Source of the DNA: Candidatus Faeciplasma pullistercoris
GTDB lineage: Bacteria; Bacillota; Clostridia; Oscillospirales; Ruminococcaceae
Reading direction: 5' to 3'
Assembly: GCA_018715525.1 (NCBI GenBank)
Contig: DVLL01000006.1
Coordinates: 1 to 64,000, forward strand
DNA: 64,000 nt
The position numbers and the translations under genes were made by a program. The notes under the pieces were generated by a model. That model made no database searches. It was not told where the DNA came from and saw nothing but the letters and a program-made list of their open reading frames with translations. Every line of letters starts with the position of its first letter. Positions within the stretch are counted from its first letter, which is position 1. Positions 47,169-56,721 of the stretch are shown one piece after another.

Positions 47169-48728
47169 TTATTTTCCGAGACTGTCGGTTATCTCAACAG
47201 TCTTTGTCAGACTGTAGCAGCTAAACATCTTCTCAACTTCGCGGGGGCAGGTCTTTTGAGTCAAAAGGCTGACAACAGGCAAAATTATCAGCCCGCCCAC
47301 CATAGCAAATACTCCCGAGTAAAGAGAGTTTGTAAATATAAAGTTTATCACAGGAACTTCTGATATGTCAACCCAGCCGACGGATACAAAAAGCTGGAAT
47401 ATCTCAAGACCGACGCCGTAAACAAAGCAGGTAAGAACCGCCGCCTTTGTGGTCTTTTTGTAGTACAGCCCGTACAGGAAGGGAGCCAGGAACGCTCCCG
47501 CGAGCGCTCCCCAGGAAACGCCCATCATCTGCGCGATAAACAGGTTCTTGCTGCTCGCCTGGACTATCGCTATCACAGAGGAGACGACTATAAACGCCAC
47601 GATAAACAGCCTCATTATCGTCATCTTGGTCTTTTCACCCAGCTCCCGCTTGAACATCGGTGCTATAAAGTCGAGCGTGACCGTCGAGCCGCTGGTGAGC
47701 ACCAGCGACGACAGAGTGGACATCGAGGCGGACAGCACCAGAACTATAACTATTCCTATGAGAACAGGAGAAAGCCCGGAAAGCATCCTCGGGATTATGG
47801 CGTCGTAGCCCTCTGACGCCACGTCCACCTCATAAAGCCTGCCGAAGCCTCCCAGGAAGTAGCAGCCGCCCGCTACAACTATCGCAAAGAGGGTGGAAAT
47901 TACGGTGCCCATCTTTATAGACTCCTCGTTTTTGATGGCGTAGAACTTTCCGACCATCTGGGGCAGTCCCCATGTGCCGAGCGAGGTAAGGATAACTACA
48001 AACAGCAAAAATACCGGATCTGCTCCCAAAAACGAGGCATATTCCCAGCCGCCGTTCTCGCCGGTGGCGAGCTCTTCCGTCGCCGCGGCAAGTCCGCCGT
48101 TGTCCCTAAGCACCGCCAATATGACCGCAACTATTCCCACGAGCATGATTATGCCCTGAATAAAGTCGTTTATGGCGGTTGCCATGTATCCGCCGACGAT
48201 TACATATATTCCGGTCAGAACGGCCATCACTATAACGCACACCGAGTAGTCTATGCCGTCAAACGCCATGGAAAACAGTCTTGAAAGTCCGTTATACAAA
48301 GATGCCGTATATGGTATCAAAAATACAAACGTGATTACAGACGCCGCAATCTTTAAGCCCTTTGACTCAAACCTTGCGCCGAAGAAATCCGGCATTGTCT
48401 TGCTTGAAAGGTGCTGAGTCATTATTCTCGTTCTTCTTCCGAGGACGCTCCACGCTAAAAGCGAGCCGATAAAGGCGTTGCCAAGCCCTATCCATGTCGA
48501 AGCGAGCCCGAAATTCCAGCCGAACTGTCCGGCGTAGCCGACAAATATCACGGCGGAGAAATATGAGGTTCCAAACGCAAATGCGCTCAGCCACGGTCCT
48601 ACCGAGCGCGAGCCGAGAACAAAGCCGTTTATGTCTGAGGCGTGCTTTCTCGAGCGTATGCCTATATAGATCATCAGCGCGAAAAAGCAGACTATCATGC
48701 AAAGTGTGATTATCATAGTTGCGGTCAT
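47169..48728 (-). CDS. Sodium:solute symporter family protein
   Basis: 519 aa, ~13 TM; GFVLGSRSVGPWLSAFAFGTSYFSAVIFVGYAGQFGWNFG. Confidence 0.9.
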   Translation of the reverse strand: MTATMIITLCMIVCFFALMIYIGIRSRKHASDINGFVLGSRSVGPWLSAFAFGTSYFSAVIFVGYAGQFGWNFGLASTWIGLGNAFIGSLLAWSVLGRRTRIMTQHLSSKTMPDFFGARFESKGLKIAASVITFVFLIPYTASLYNGLSRLFSMAFDGIDYSVCVIVMAVLTGIYVIVGGYMATAINDFIQGIIMLVGIVAVILAVLRDNGGLAAATEELATGENGGWEYASFLGADPVFLLFVVILTSLGTWGLPQMVGKFYAIKNEESIKMGTVISTLFAIVVAGGCYFLGGFGRLYEVDVASEGYDAIIPRMLSGLSPVLIGIVIVLVLSASMSTLSSLVLTSGSTVTLDFIAPMFKRELGEKTKMTIMRLFIVAFIVVSSVIAIVQASSKNLFIAQMMGVSWGALAGAFLAPFLYGLYYKKTTKAAVLTCFVYGVGLEIFQLFVSVGWVDISEVPVINFIFTNSLYSGVFAMVGGLIILPVVSLLTQKTCPREVEKMFSCYSLTKTVEITDSLGK

Positions 48729-48749
48729 GCCACGGTTACCTCCAAATGA

Positions 48750-50393
48750 TTATCCGATATTCTGGTCGAGCACAAGGTGCTCTGTGCCGTACATTTTGCG
48801 CAGCAGCGGCTTTTCTATCTTGCCGGTGGGATTTCTCGGCACCGAGGCGAAGATTATCTTTCTCGGCCGCTTGTATCTGGGCATTCCCGAGCAGAATTCG
48901 TCTATCTCCTCCTCGGTGCAGCTCATGCCCTCCTTTACCTCTATAATGGCGGCGGCTATCTCGCCGAGTCTCTCGTCCGGCAGACCTATTACCGCCACAT
49001 CGCTCACCTTGCGGTAGCCTCTTATGTAATCCTCTATCTGAACCGGGTAGAGGTTCTCTCCGCCGGTTATGATGACGTCCTTCTTTCTGTCAACTAAGAA
49101 TATAAAGCCCTCGTCGTCACGCATAGCCATGTCCCCGGTGTAGAGCCAGCCGTCCTTCAGAGCGGCAGCGGTGGCCTCGGGGTCGTTATAGTAGCATTCC
49201 ATGACCCCATCGCCCTTGAGGCAGAGCTCCCCTACCTCTCCGTCCGCGACGTCCTTTCCGGACTCGTCTACGATTCTGACCTGCCAGCCGTAGCCCGGAA
49301 CGCCTATAGCTCCGACCTTGCGTATATTCTCCACTCCTAAATGCACAGCGCCGGGACCTATCGACTCGGACAGACCGTAGTTGGTATCATACTGATGGTT
49401 CGGGAAATACTCCAGCCAGTGCTTTATAAGGCTCTGAGGAACCGGCTGAGCGCCTATGTGCATCAGCCTCCACGCCGAAAGATCGTAGTCGGAAAGCCTG
49501 AGCTTGCCGCTGTCCAGCGCGTTTAGTATGTCCTGCGCCCACGGCACGAGCAGCCAGACTATGGTGCATTTTTCCTTTGACGCGGCGGAAAGAATAAACT
49601 CCGGCTTGGTGCCCTTGAGCAAGACCGCCTTCGAGCCGCTTATGAGCGAGCCGAACCAGTGCATCTTCGCTCCGGTGTGGTACAGCGGAGGTATGCACAA
49701 AAAGACATCGTTATGGGTCTGGGAGTGGTGATTCTGCTCGACTCTGGCGGCGTGGATGAGCGCCCTGTGCCTGTGCAAAATCGCCTTCGGGAAGCCCGTC
49801 GTGCCCGAGGAGAAGTATATCGCGGCGTGATCCTCCTCGCCTATCTCTATACAGGGGTTGGTGCTCGCGCAGTCGGCGGCAAGGTGTGTATAGCTCTCCG
49901 CAAAGGATGGACAGCCGTCCCCTACATAAATCAGCAGCCTTTTTTTGCTTATCTGGTCGGCTATCTCCTCGACACGCCCTATAAACTCCGCCCCAAAAAC
50001 AAGCGCGTCCGCCTCGGCAAGATCCAGACAATACTTTATCTCATCCGATGAATAGCGGAAATTGAGCGGCACCGCCATAGCACCGGTCTTGAGTATGCCG
50101 AAATAAATAGGAAGCCACTCAAGGCAGTTCATCAGAAGTATAGCCACCTTGTCTCCCTTTCCTATCCCTCTGCCGATAAGCGCGTTGGCAAAGCGGTTCG
50201 CCTTCTCGTTAAAAACAGTCCAGGTTATCTCCCTGCGGTAGCTTGTTCTCACGGTCGGCTGGACCAGCTCGTACTCCCGCCATGTAAGCCTGCGGTCGTC
50301 GGGCAGCTCGGGGTTTATTTCTACCAGCGCCGTCTCGTTTCCGTAATCAACGCTGTTTCTTTCCAGTAAATCAATAATGGTCATATTTTTCAC
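48750..50393 (-). CDS. AMP-binding acyl-CoA synthetase family protein
   Basis: 547 aa; AIYFSSGTTGFPKAILHRH, YGLSESIG, GDMAMRDDEGFIFLVDRKKDVIITGGENLYPVQIED. Confidence 0.92.
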   Translation of the reverse strand: MKNMTIIDLLERNSVDYGNETALVEINPELPDDRRLTWREYELVQPTVRTSYRREITWTVFNEKANRFANALIGRGIGKGDKVAILLMNCLEWLPIYFGILKTGAMAVPLNFRYSSDEIKYCLDLAEADALVFGAEFIGRVEEIADQISKKRLLIYVGDGCPSFAESYTHLAADCASTNPCIEIGEEDHAAIYFSSGTTGFPKAILHRHRALIHAARVEQNHHSQTHNDVFLCIPPLYHTGAKMHWFGSLISGSKAVLLKGTKPEFILSAASKEKCTIVWLLVPWAQDILNALDSGKLRLSDYDLSAWRLMHIGAQPVPQSLIKHWLEYFPNHQYDTNYGLSESIGPGAVHLGVENIRKVGAIGVPGYGWQVRIVDESGKDVADGEVGELCLKGDGVMECYYNDPEATAAALKDGWLYTGDMAMRDDEGFIFLVDRKKDVIITGGENLYPVQIEDYIRGYRKVSDVAVIGLPDERLGEIAAAIIEVKEGMSCTEEEIDEFCSGMPRYKRPRKIIFASVPRNPTGKIEKPLLRKMYGTEHLVLDQNIG

Positions 50394-50500
50394 CTTTGGT
50401 TATATTGAAAATTATTTTGAATTTTACGCTTTCGTGTGCTATAATTACCCTCGTTGGCAAAATTCTTTTTTCAAGCAAATGCTGCGGAGGTTTCTAACAA

Positions 50501-51316
50501 ATGAATATTATAACAGACTTTCACACTCACACATTTCCTGACAGCGTCGCTCCCAGAGCGATAGCCAATCTGTCCAAAATGGGAAATATCCGCCCGTACA
50601 GCGACGGAACCCTCGCCGGTCTTAAGGCGTCTATGGCGAAAAACGGAATAACCTATTCGGTAATACTTCCGGTCGCCACGGCTGAACACCAGGTCGCGTC
50701 GATCAACCGCACCGCCGCCTCGTTCAGCGGCAAGGACGGAATAATATACGCGGGAGCTATTCACCCCGACTGCGAAAATGTCGATGAGGTTCTCGACAGC
50801 ATAAAAGAAGCCGGACTGTTCGGCATAAAGCTTCATCCCGATTACCAAAATACCCGCTTTGACGACATAAGGTATATTAAAATAATGGAAAAGGCGGCGC
50901 AAAGGGGACTTATCACCGTCACTCACGCCGGGGTGGATGTAGCCTACACGAACGACGTCCACTGCACTCCTGACATGGTCTTAAGGGTGCTCGACGAGCT
51001 CAAGGGGCTCATAGACGACAAGCTGGTGCTCGCTCACCTCGGAGGCTACGCCTTGCAGGACGAGGTCTTGGACAAGCTTGTCGGCAAGCCGGTATACATG
51101 GATACCGCCGCGGTTCTTGGGATGAATCCCGAAAAGAATACCAAGATAATCCGATGCCACGGAGCGGATAAAATCCTCTTCGCCACCGACTCGCCGTGGG
51201 CAGACCAGGGGGAATTTGTCCGGATTATCCAAGGCTTCGGGCTTGACGACGAGTCTCTCGAGCTGATACTCCACAAAAACGCCTGTAGGCTGCTCGGCGG
51301 CAGAACGGGCGCATAG
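50501..51316 (+). CDS. Amidohydrolase / TatD-like metal-dependent hydrolase
   Basis: 271 aa; IITDFHTHTFPD...GIKLHPDYQNT...LVLAHLGGY...ILFATDSPWADQGEF. Confidence 0.87.
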   Translation: MNIITDFHTHTFPDSVAPRAIANLSKMGNIRPYSDGTLAGLKASMAKNGITYSVILPVATAEHQVASINRTAASFSGKDGIIYAGAIHPDCENVDEVLDSIKEAGLFGIKLHPDYQNTRFDDIRYIKIMEKAAQRGLITVTHAGVDVAYTNDVHCTPDMVLRVLDELKGLIDDKLVLAHLGGYALQDEVLDKLVGKPVYMDTAAVLGMNPEKNTKIIRCHGADKILFATDSPWADQGEFVRIIQGFGLDDESLELILHKNACRLLGGRTGA

Positions 51317-51422
51317 TACCGCTTCGATTGAACGGTATAAAGCTTTAAATTGCTAAATCAAACATGATTATACCATACCGCCGCAAGGAAATCAAGTACG
51401 CTAAGTAAATTTCGCAAAAAAT

Positions 51423-51456
51423 TAAAAGCACCGCAGCCCTCGTGCCGCAGTGCTTT
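51423..51456 (+). terminator. Intrinsic terminator after the amidohydrolase gene
   Basis: AAAAGCACCGCAG...GCAGTGCTTTT hairpin. Confidence 0.55.
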
Positions 51457-51598
51457 TGGTTTTGCTTGTTAAGTTATCCGCAGATATCTATCGTCAACAG
51501 AATTTTTCCACTCCGTTTCCCCCCAACTGTGTTTGCTATTTCCCGCTTTCTGCCTGCTAAAGCAAGCCGCGCTTTATTACAGATCCTCGCACCGCTTT

Positions 51599-51640
51599 AT
51601 CAAAAATACCGACTGCCCGCAATAGAGCAATCGGTATTTA
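51599..51640 (-). terminator. Intrinsic terminator downstream of the CPBP protease gene
   Basis: AAATACCGATTG...CAGTCGGTATTTTT on the minus strand. Confidence 0.65.
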
Positions 51641-51662
51641 TTGTTTATCCGCATAAGCAGCG

Positions 51663-52973
51663 CTACATCCTTGTGACCTCGACGGTGGTCAGATAGCCCG
51701 CATTGCCCCCACCGGCTCTTGAGTAGTTGTACAAGGCGGATATCATGTAGCTTTTTCCGCCCTGAAGCTCGACGGGCAAGCTCACCGTCCCTGCTCCGTC
51801 AATCGTCAGGTAATGCCATTCGTCGGTGCCGTACGAATTGGGATCGTAAATATAGAAGGTAACGCTCGTATCGCTGATGTCCGGAGTATAACTTAAATCT
51901 ATCAGATACACGCCGTCCTCCCCGACCTCAAATTCCGCTATTTCCTCCGAGAACTCGGCTTCGCCGTTCCACTCTTTATACTCGTTGTAGTAAACGACCC
52001 TCGAGGCTATCTCAAAGTAGACGGCGACGCCGTACATGACGACGGACAGCAGCAAAGCGACAACTATCGCAATCACCGAGCCCTTCTTCGAGCGCTTTGA
52101 GGAAGGAAGCACCGCGGGAAGCTGCGAGGCGTCAATGCCGGCGCGGTAGGCTATGATTTCGCGCATCTTGGAGGGTCTGAGCAAAACAATAGTTACTATC
52201 AGGTACGGAACAGCGGATATGATCATCTCCGTGCCGTACGAGCTGATGATCGAAGTCATCGACGAGCCATAATCGAATATCCCCGCGCTGTACGAGCCGC
52301 ACAGGTTTACAAAGCTGTGTATAAATATCAGCACCCAGATATTTCGGCAGCGGTAGTAGATGGCGGTAAGAGCCATTCCCATCACCGACGCGCTCAATAC
52401 CTGCACAAGCACTCCGACCGGATTTGACGACAAGAGATTTATCAGGTGCATCGAGCCGAATATGAAGCCGGAGCCTATTACCGCCGTCCATACTCCCGCC
52501 GGGTCATAGGCATGCTTGTCATAAAACAAATTGGCTACGATTCCCCTGAAGAACACCTCCTCAGTAAAGCCTATAAGGAATATCGTTATCACAAAAGCGA
52601 TTATCTTCCAGACAGGCTGCAAGGCGGGCATATCTTCAGGAGTGAGCAGGATCGGGACTATACTTACAAGCGACAGGAGCGAAACTACTATAAAATACGC
52701 CGAGCAGCCAATCGCCCGAGTAACCTTCATGCTTCTCTCGTTCCATATGCCCATGTATCCGAACAGATATACGCAAAGTATCGCCGCAACCGCGCTGAAG
52801 CATTCCGCAGCTCCCTGGAAGACAAAATCTCCGTTATTGACAAGGAAATCAGGACCGAAAAGCCCGATCAGGACTCCTGCAGCATTCAGCGACAGCGTGA
52901 ACACCACCGCCACTATCAGGCTGTACACCAAAGGATGCTTTCTTGAGGTTCTCAGCTTGACTCCGTTTTCCAT
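51663..52973 (-). CDS. CPBP family intramembrane metalloprotease with C-terminal extracytoplasmic domain
   Basis: 436 aa multi-TM; FTEEVFFRGIVANLFY, FGSMHLINLL, LIFIHSFVNLCG; C-terminal beta-rich region after a late TM. Confidence 0.85.
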   Translation of the reverse strand: MENGVKLRTSRKHPLVYSLIVAVVFTLSLNAAGVLIGLFGPDFLVNNGDFVFQGAAECFSAVAAILCVYLFGYMGIWNERSMKVTRAIGCSAYFIVVSLLSLVSIVPILLTPEDMPALQPVWKIIAFVITIFLIGFTEEVFFRGIVANLFYDKHAYDPAGVWTAVIGSGFIFGSMHLINLLSSNPVGVLVQVLSASVMGMALTAIYYRCRNIWVLIFIHSFVNLCGSYSAGIFDYGSSMTSIISSYGTEMIISAVPYLIVTIVLLRPSKMREIIAYRAGIDASQLPAVLPSSKRSKKGSVIAIVVALLLSVVMYGVAVYFEIASRVVYYNEYKEWNGEAEFSEEIAEFEVGEDGVYLIDLSYTPDISDTSVTFYIYDPNSYGTDEWHYLTIDGAGTVSLPVELQGGKSYMISALYNYSRAGGGNAGYLTTVEVTRM

Positions 52974-53039
52974 ATGCTTCTCCTTTCAGAACGGATAAAA
53001 CCGCCGCTGTTTATTGTATGCTCAAAACCGAGCGGATAC

Positions 53040-55661
53040 TTACAGCGCAGAGATAGACTGTTCTATCTTGGCGAGCTTTTCGTTGGCGCGCTCAAGCTTA
53101 GCCCTTTCGGACTCCACAAGCTGTGCGGGAGCCTTGGCGAGGAATCCCTCGTTGCCCAGCTTCTTTGAAATTATTTCGATATCCTTCAGAACCGAAGCCT
53201 TTTCCTTGTTGAGCCTTGCAAGCTCCTTATCCTTGTCTATTATCTCACTCAGCGGAATAAACAGCCTTGCGCTGTCTGTTACTATCGTAACGGCGTCGGG
53301 TATATCTACCTTGTCGGATATCTCCACGCTTGAAGCGTAGCCAAGCCTCTCAAAGAACATCACGCCTTTTTCATAGACCTGCTTCTGCGCCGTCTCTATA
53401 AACAGCTCCGCCTTCTTTGACGGCGGCACGTTCATCTCGGCGCGGCGGTTTCTTATGCCCTTGATAGCGGTGATTATCTTTTCAAAGTCCGCTTCCTCCG
53501 CGCTGTAGCAAAGATCCTTCTCGTAAACGGGGAATTTCTCAAGCATAAGCGGAGTTCCTCCCTTGAGAGCCTGCCATATTTCCTCTGTTATAAACGGCAT
53601 GAAGGGGTGCAGGAGCTTGAGTATTCTTACAATCGCCCACACAAGGACCTTCTGAGCGCTCTTGGCAGTCTCTCCCCCGGCGTTTATGCGGGGCTTCGTC
53701 AGCTCTATATACCAGTCGCAGTATATATCCCAGATGAAATCATATAGCTTTGACACCGCAACGCCCAGCTCAAACTTTTCAAGGTTTTCGTTTACCTCCT
53801 TTGCAAGTGTGTTCAGCTTGGATACAAGCCACTTATCCTCAAGCTCAAGCTTTTCGGGAAGCTGGGCGGTTATCTCCATATCCTCGGGGAGATTCATCAT
53901 AATAAATCTTGTCGCATTCCAAAGCTTGTTGGCAAAGTTTCTCGACGCCTTTACCTTCTCGTCGGAATATCTCATGTCGTTTCCGGGAGAATTTCCGGAC
54001 GCCAGCATAAACCTCAGAGCATCCGCGCCGTAGCTGTCTATTATCTCAAGCGGGTCTATTCCGTTGCCTAAGGACTTTGACATCTTTCTTCCCTGCGAGT
54101 CCCTGACAAGACCGTGAATAAGCACGGTGTCAAACGGCTTTTTGCCCATATGCTCCATGCCCGCTACTATCATTCTGGATACCCAGAAGGTAATTATATC
54201 GTAACCGGTGACAAGCGTCGATGTGGGGTAAAAGTACTCAAGATCCTTTGTCTTATCCGGCCAGCCGAGCGTTGAAAACGGCCAGAGCGCGGAGCTGAAC
54301 CATGTATCAAGGGTGTCGGGATCCTGGCGCATGGGCTTATGGCACTTGGGGCAGAGCGGGTGCTCATCCTTTGTGACAACCATCTCGCCGCAGTCGTCAC
54401 AGTAAAACGCGGGTATCCTGTGTCCCCACCAGAGCTGACGTGATATGCACCAGTCGCGTATATCCTCCATCCAGTTGAAGTAGTTCTTCTCAAATCTCTC
54501 CGGGACAAACTTTATGTCCTTAGACCTCACCGCCTCTATAGCGGGCTTAGCAAGGTCAGCCATCTTGACAAACCACTGAAGCGACACCCTCGGCTCTATG
54601 GTTGTTCCGCAGCGGTAGCATGTGCCGACGTTGTGCTCGTGATCCTCTACCCTCACAAGATATCCTCCCGCCTCGAGGTCGGCAACTATGGCGGCTCTCG
54701 CCTCAAAGCGATCCATTCCCGCATACTTGGGGTAATCGTCTGTTATCTTGGCGTCGTCGGTCATGACGTTTATTACGGGCAGATTGTGGCGAACGCCGAC
54801 TTCAAAGTCGTTGGGGTCATGCGCGGGAGTTATCTTCACTACTCCCGTTCCGAACTCCATGTCTACATACGGGTCCGCAACGACCGGTATCTCGCGTCCT
54901 ACGAGCGGCAGGGTAACGGTTTTGCCGACATACTGCTTATATCTTTCATCCTTTGGATTTACCGCTACGGCGGTATCGCCTAAAAGTGTCTCAGGACGGG
55001 TCGTAGCCAGTTCCAGCCAGCCCGAGCCGTCTGTGAGCGGATACCTCAGATGCCAGAAGTGTCCCGCCTGATCCTCGTACTCTACTTCCGCGTTTGATAT
55101 GGATGTGCGGCAGTGGGGGCACCAGTTTATTATTCTCTCGCCTCTATAGATAAGCCCCTTCTCGTAGTACTTTACAAATACCTCTTTTACAGCTCTTGAG
55201 CAGCCCTCATCAAGGGTGAACCTCTCTCGTGACCAATCGCAGGACGAGCCGAGCTTTTTAAGCTGCTCTATTATCCTTCCTCCGTACTTTTCCTTCCATT
55301 CCCACGCGCGCTTCAAGAAGCCCTCTCTGCCTATGTCCTCTTTTGTTATGCCTTCTTTGCGCATCGCCTCAACTATCTTCGCCTCTGTGGCTATAGATGC
55401 GTGATCCGTTCCGGGAACCCACAGCGTGCAGTAGCCGGACATTCTCTTGTATCTTATCAGGATATCCTGCAAAGTGTTGTCGAGCGCATGGCCCATGTGC
55501 AGCTGTCCCGTTATATTCGGCGGGGGTATCACTATAGTGTAGGGCTTCTTCTTTGGGTCAGGCTCCGCCTTGAAGCAGTCGTTGTCGAGCCAGTACTTGT
55601 AGATCTTATCCTCTACTTCCTTGGGCTCATAAAGCTTGCCGAGTTCTTTTCTCATCTTCAT
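53040..55661 (-). CDS. valS: Valine--tRNA ligase
   Basis: IPPPNITGQLHMGHALDNTLQDILIRYKRMSGYCTLWVPGTDHA...KMSKSLGNGIDPLEII; start refined to ATG after AGGAAAGGAC. Confidence 0.96.
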   Translation of the reverse strand: MKMRKELGKLYEPKEVEDKIYKYWLDNDCFKAEPDPKKKPYTIVIPPPNITGQLHMGHALDNTLQDILIRYKRMSGYCTLWVPGTDHASIATEAKIVEAMRKEGITKEDIGREGFLKRAWEWKEKYGGRIIEQLKKLGSSCDWSRERFTLDEGCSRAVKEVFVKYYEKGLIYRGERIINWCPHCRTSISNAEVEYEDQAGHFWHLRYPLTDGSGWLELATTRPETLLGDTAVAVNPKDERYKQYVGKTVTLPLVGREIPVVADPYVDMEFGTGVVKITPAHDPNDFEVGVRHNLPVINVMTDDAKITDDYPKYAGMDRFEARAAIVADLEAGGYLVRVEDHEHNVGTCYRCGTTIEPRVSLQWFVKMADLAKPAIEAVRSKDIKFVPERFEKNYFNWMEDIRDWCISRQLWWGHRIPAFYCDDCGEMVVTKDEHPLCPKCHKPMRQDPDTLDTWFSSALWPFSTLGWPDKTKDLEYFYPTSTLVTGYDIITFWVSRMIVAGMEHMGKKPFDTVLIHGLVRDSQGRKMSKSLGNGIDPLEIIDSYGADALRFMLASGNSPGNDMRYSDEKVKASRNFANKLWNATRFIMMNLPEDMEITAQLPEKLELEDKWLVSKLNTLAKEVNENLEKFELGVAVSKLYDFIWDIYCDWYIELTKPRINAGGETAKSAQKVLVWAIVRILKLLHPFMPFITEEIWQALKGGTPLMLEKFPVYEKDLCYSAEEADFEKIITAIKGIRNRRAEMNVPPSKKAELFIETAQKQVYEKGVMFFERLGYASSVEISDKVDIPDAVTIVTDSARLFIPLSEIIDKDKELARLNKEKASVLKDIEIISKKLGNEGFLAKAPAQLVESERAKLERANEKLAKIEQSISAL

Positions 55662-55699
55662 TGTCCTTTCCTCTGTATACTTATGATAATTCTTGTATA

Positions 55700-56105
55700 A
55701 AAACAAAAACGCCTCAAAGCCCATTGCTTTGAGACGAGATTACCCGCGGTACCACTCAAATTACGCGTGAGGGCGCACCCCGCCGCGTCACTTATGCCGA
55801 CAGCGAAGCCGCTGCCCGCTGCGCTTAACGCGCGCTGTCGGGCGGATTCTACCGAGCAGGGCAAATGGCAAATGGCAAATGGCAAAGGGCAAATGGCAAG
55901 CCGTAAACCGCAAAACGCCATGCACGATGCGCAAATGCGCAAATGCGCAGGACCGTTTTCCCCGCTGTTCTTTCCGCCGGCTCGGAAGCTACAAAAAATG
56001 CCCGCCGGAAGCAGCTCGCACCGAGCGCCGCCTCTCTTTGTCCGGCAAAAACAGATTTCCTCTTCGTCACAGCCTATATTGCGTTTATAGTAGCACATAG
56101 CCGCA
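55700..56105 (-). promoter_or_regulatory. T-box leader of valS (5' limit approximate)
   Basis: Minus strand GAGTGGTACCGCGGGTAATCTCGTC (T-box core) followed by CTCAAAGCaatggGCTTTGAGGCGTTTTTG terminator, directly upstream of valS. Confidence 0.85.
55861..55951. repeat. Short tandem repeats GCAAATG (7 bp) and GCGCAAAT (8 bp) within the valS leader
   Basis: gcaaatg x3, gcaaagg, gcaaatg at 55861-55895, and gatgcgcaaatgcgcaaatgcgcag at ~55926-55950. Confidence 0.85.
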
Positions 56106-56232
56106 AAATTGTCAACCATGGAAGCCTTGCGCCCTTAAATTTGTGCAGCCCGGGAATTTTTCCCGAACTGTCGGAGATAATAACGTATGAATTTACGGTT
56201 TTGCGGCATCAAAGGAGGCAAGGGTAGGATAA

Positions 56233-56685
56233 ATGGCGAAACTTATAAAAAATTTCACCCTCTTTTGCACGGGAGGGCTCGGCTACGGTCTGATAGAGCT
56301 CATGTGGAGGGGCGGAACGCATATTTCCATGTTTTTCGCCGGAGGAATATGCTTTTTCATAATAGGCTCGCTGGACGAATTCGAGTACAAACCGAGTCTT
56401 TGGACTCAGGCAGTGCTCTCGGGAGCGTTGATAACCGCCGTGGAGTTTTTGTCCGGGCTTTTAGTAAACCTTTTGCTCGGACTGGACGTTTGGGATTACT
56501 CCGGACTGCCTATGAATGTTATGGGGCAGATATGCCTGCCTTTTTCGGCTCTGTGGGTGCTGCTTTCGGTGCCCGCGATATATCTTGAGGATTACCTTAG
56601 GCATGTACTGTTCCTTGAGCCGATGAAAAAGCAGAGGCTTTTGCCCGCGATTCCCGGAAAAATAAAGAGCGCACAGAGCCGTTGA
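56233..56685 (+). CDS. Putative ABC-transporter type IV-like membrane protein (PF06541-like)
   Basis: 150 aa; FTLFCTGGLGYGLIELMWRGGTHISMFFAGGICFFIIGSL, 4 TM. Confidence 0.72.
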   Translation: MAKLIKNFTLFCTGGLGYGLIELMWRGGTHISMFFAGGICFFIIGSLDEFEYKPSLWTQAVLSGALITAVEFLSGLLVNLLLGLDVWDYSGLPMNVMGQICLPFSALWVLLSVPAIYLEDYLRHVLFLEPMKKQRLLPAIPGKIKSAQSR

Positions 56686-56721
56686 GACCCTGTGCGTATT
56701 TTTTGGTATATGTTGCCGCCG

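Noticed and set aside
55861-55951. CRISPR array or REP element
   Set aside because: Units are 7-8 bp without spacers and lie inside a T-box leader; better explained as slipped-strand repeats.
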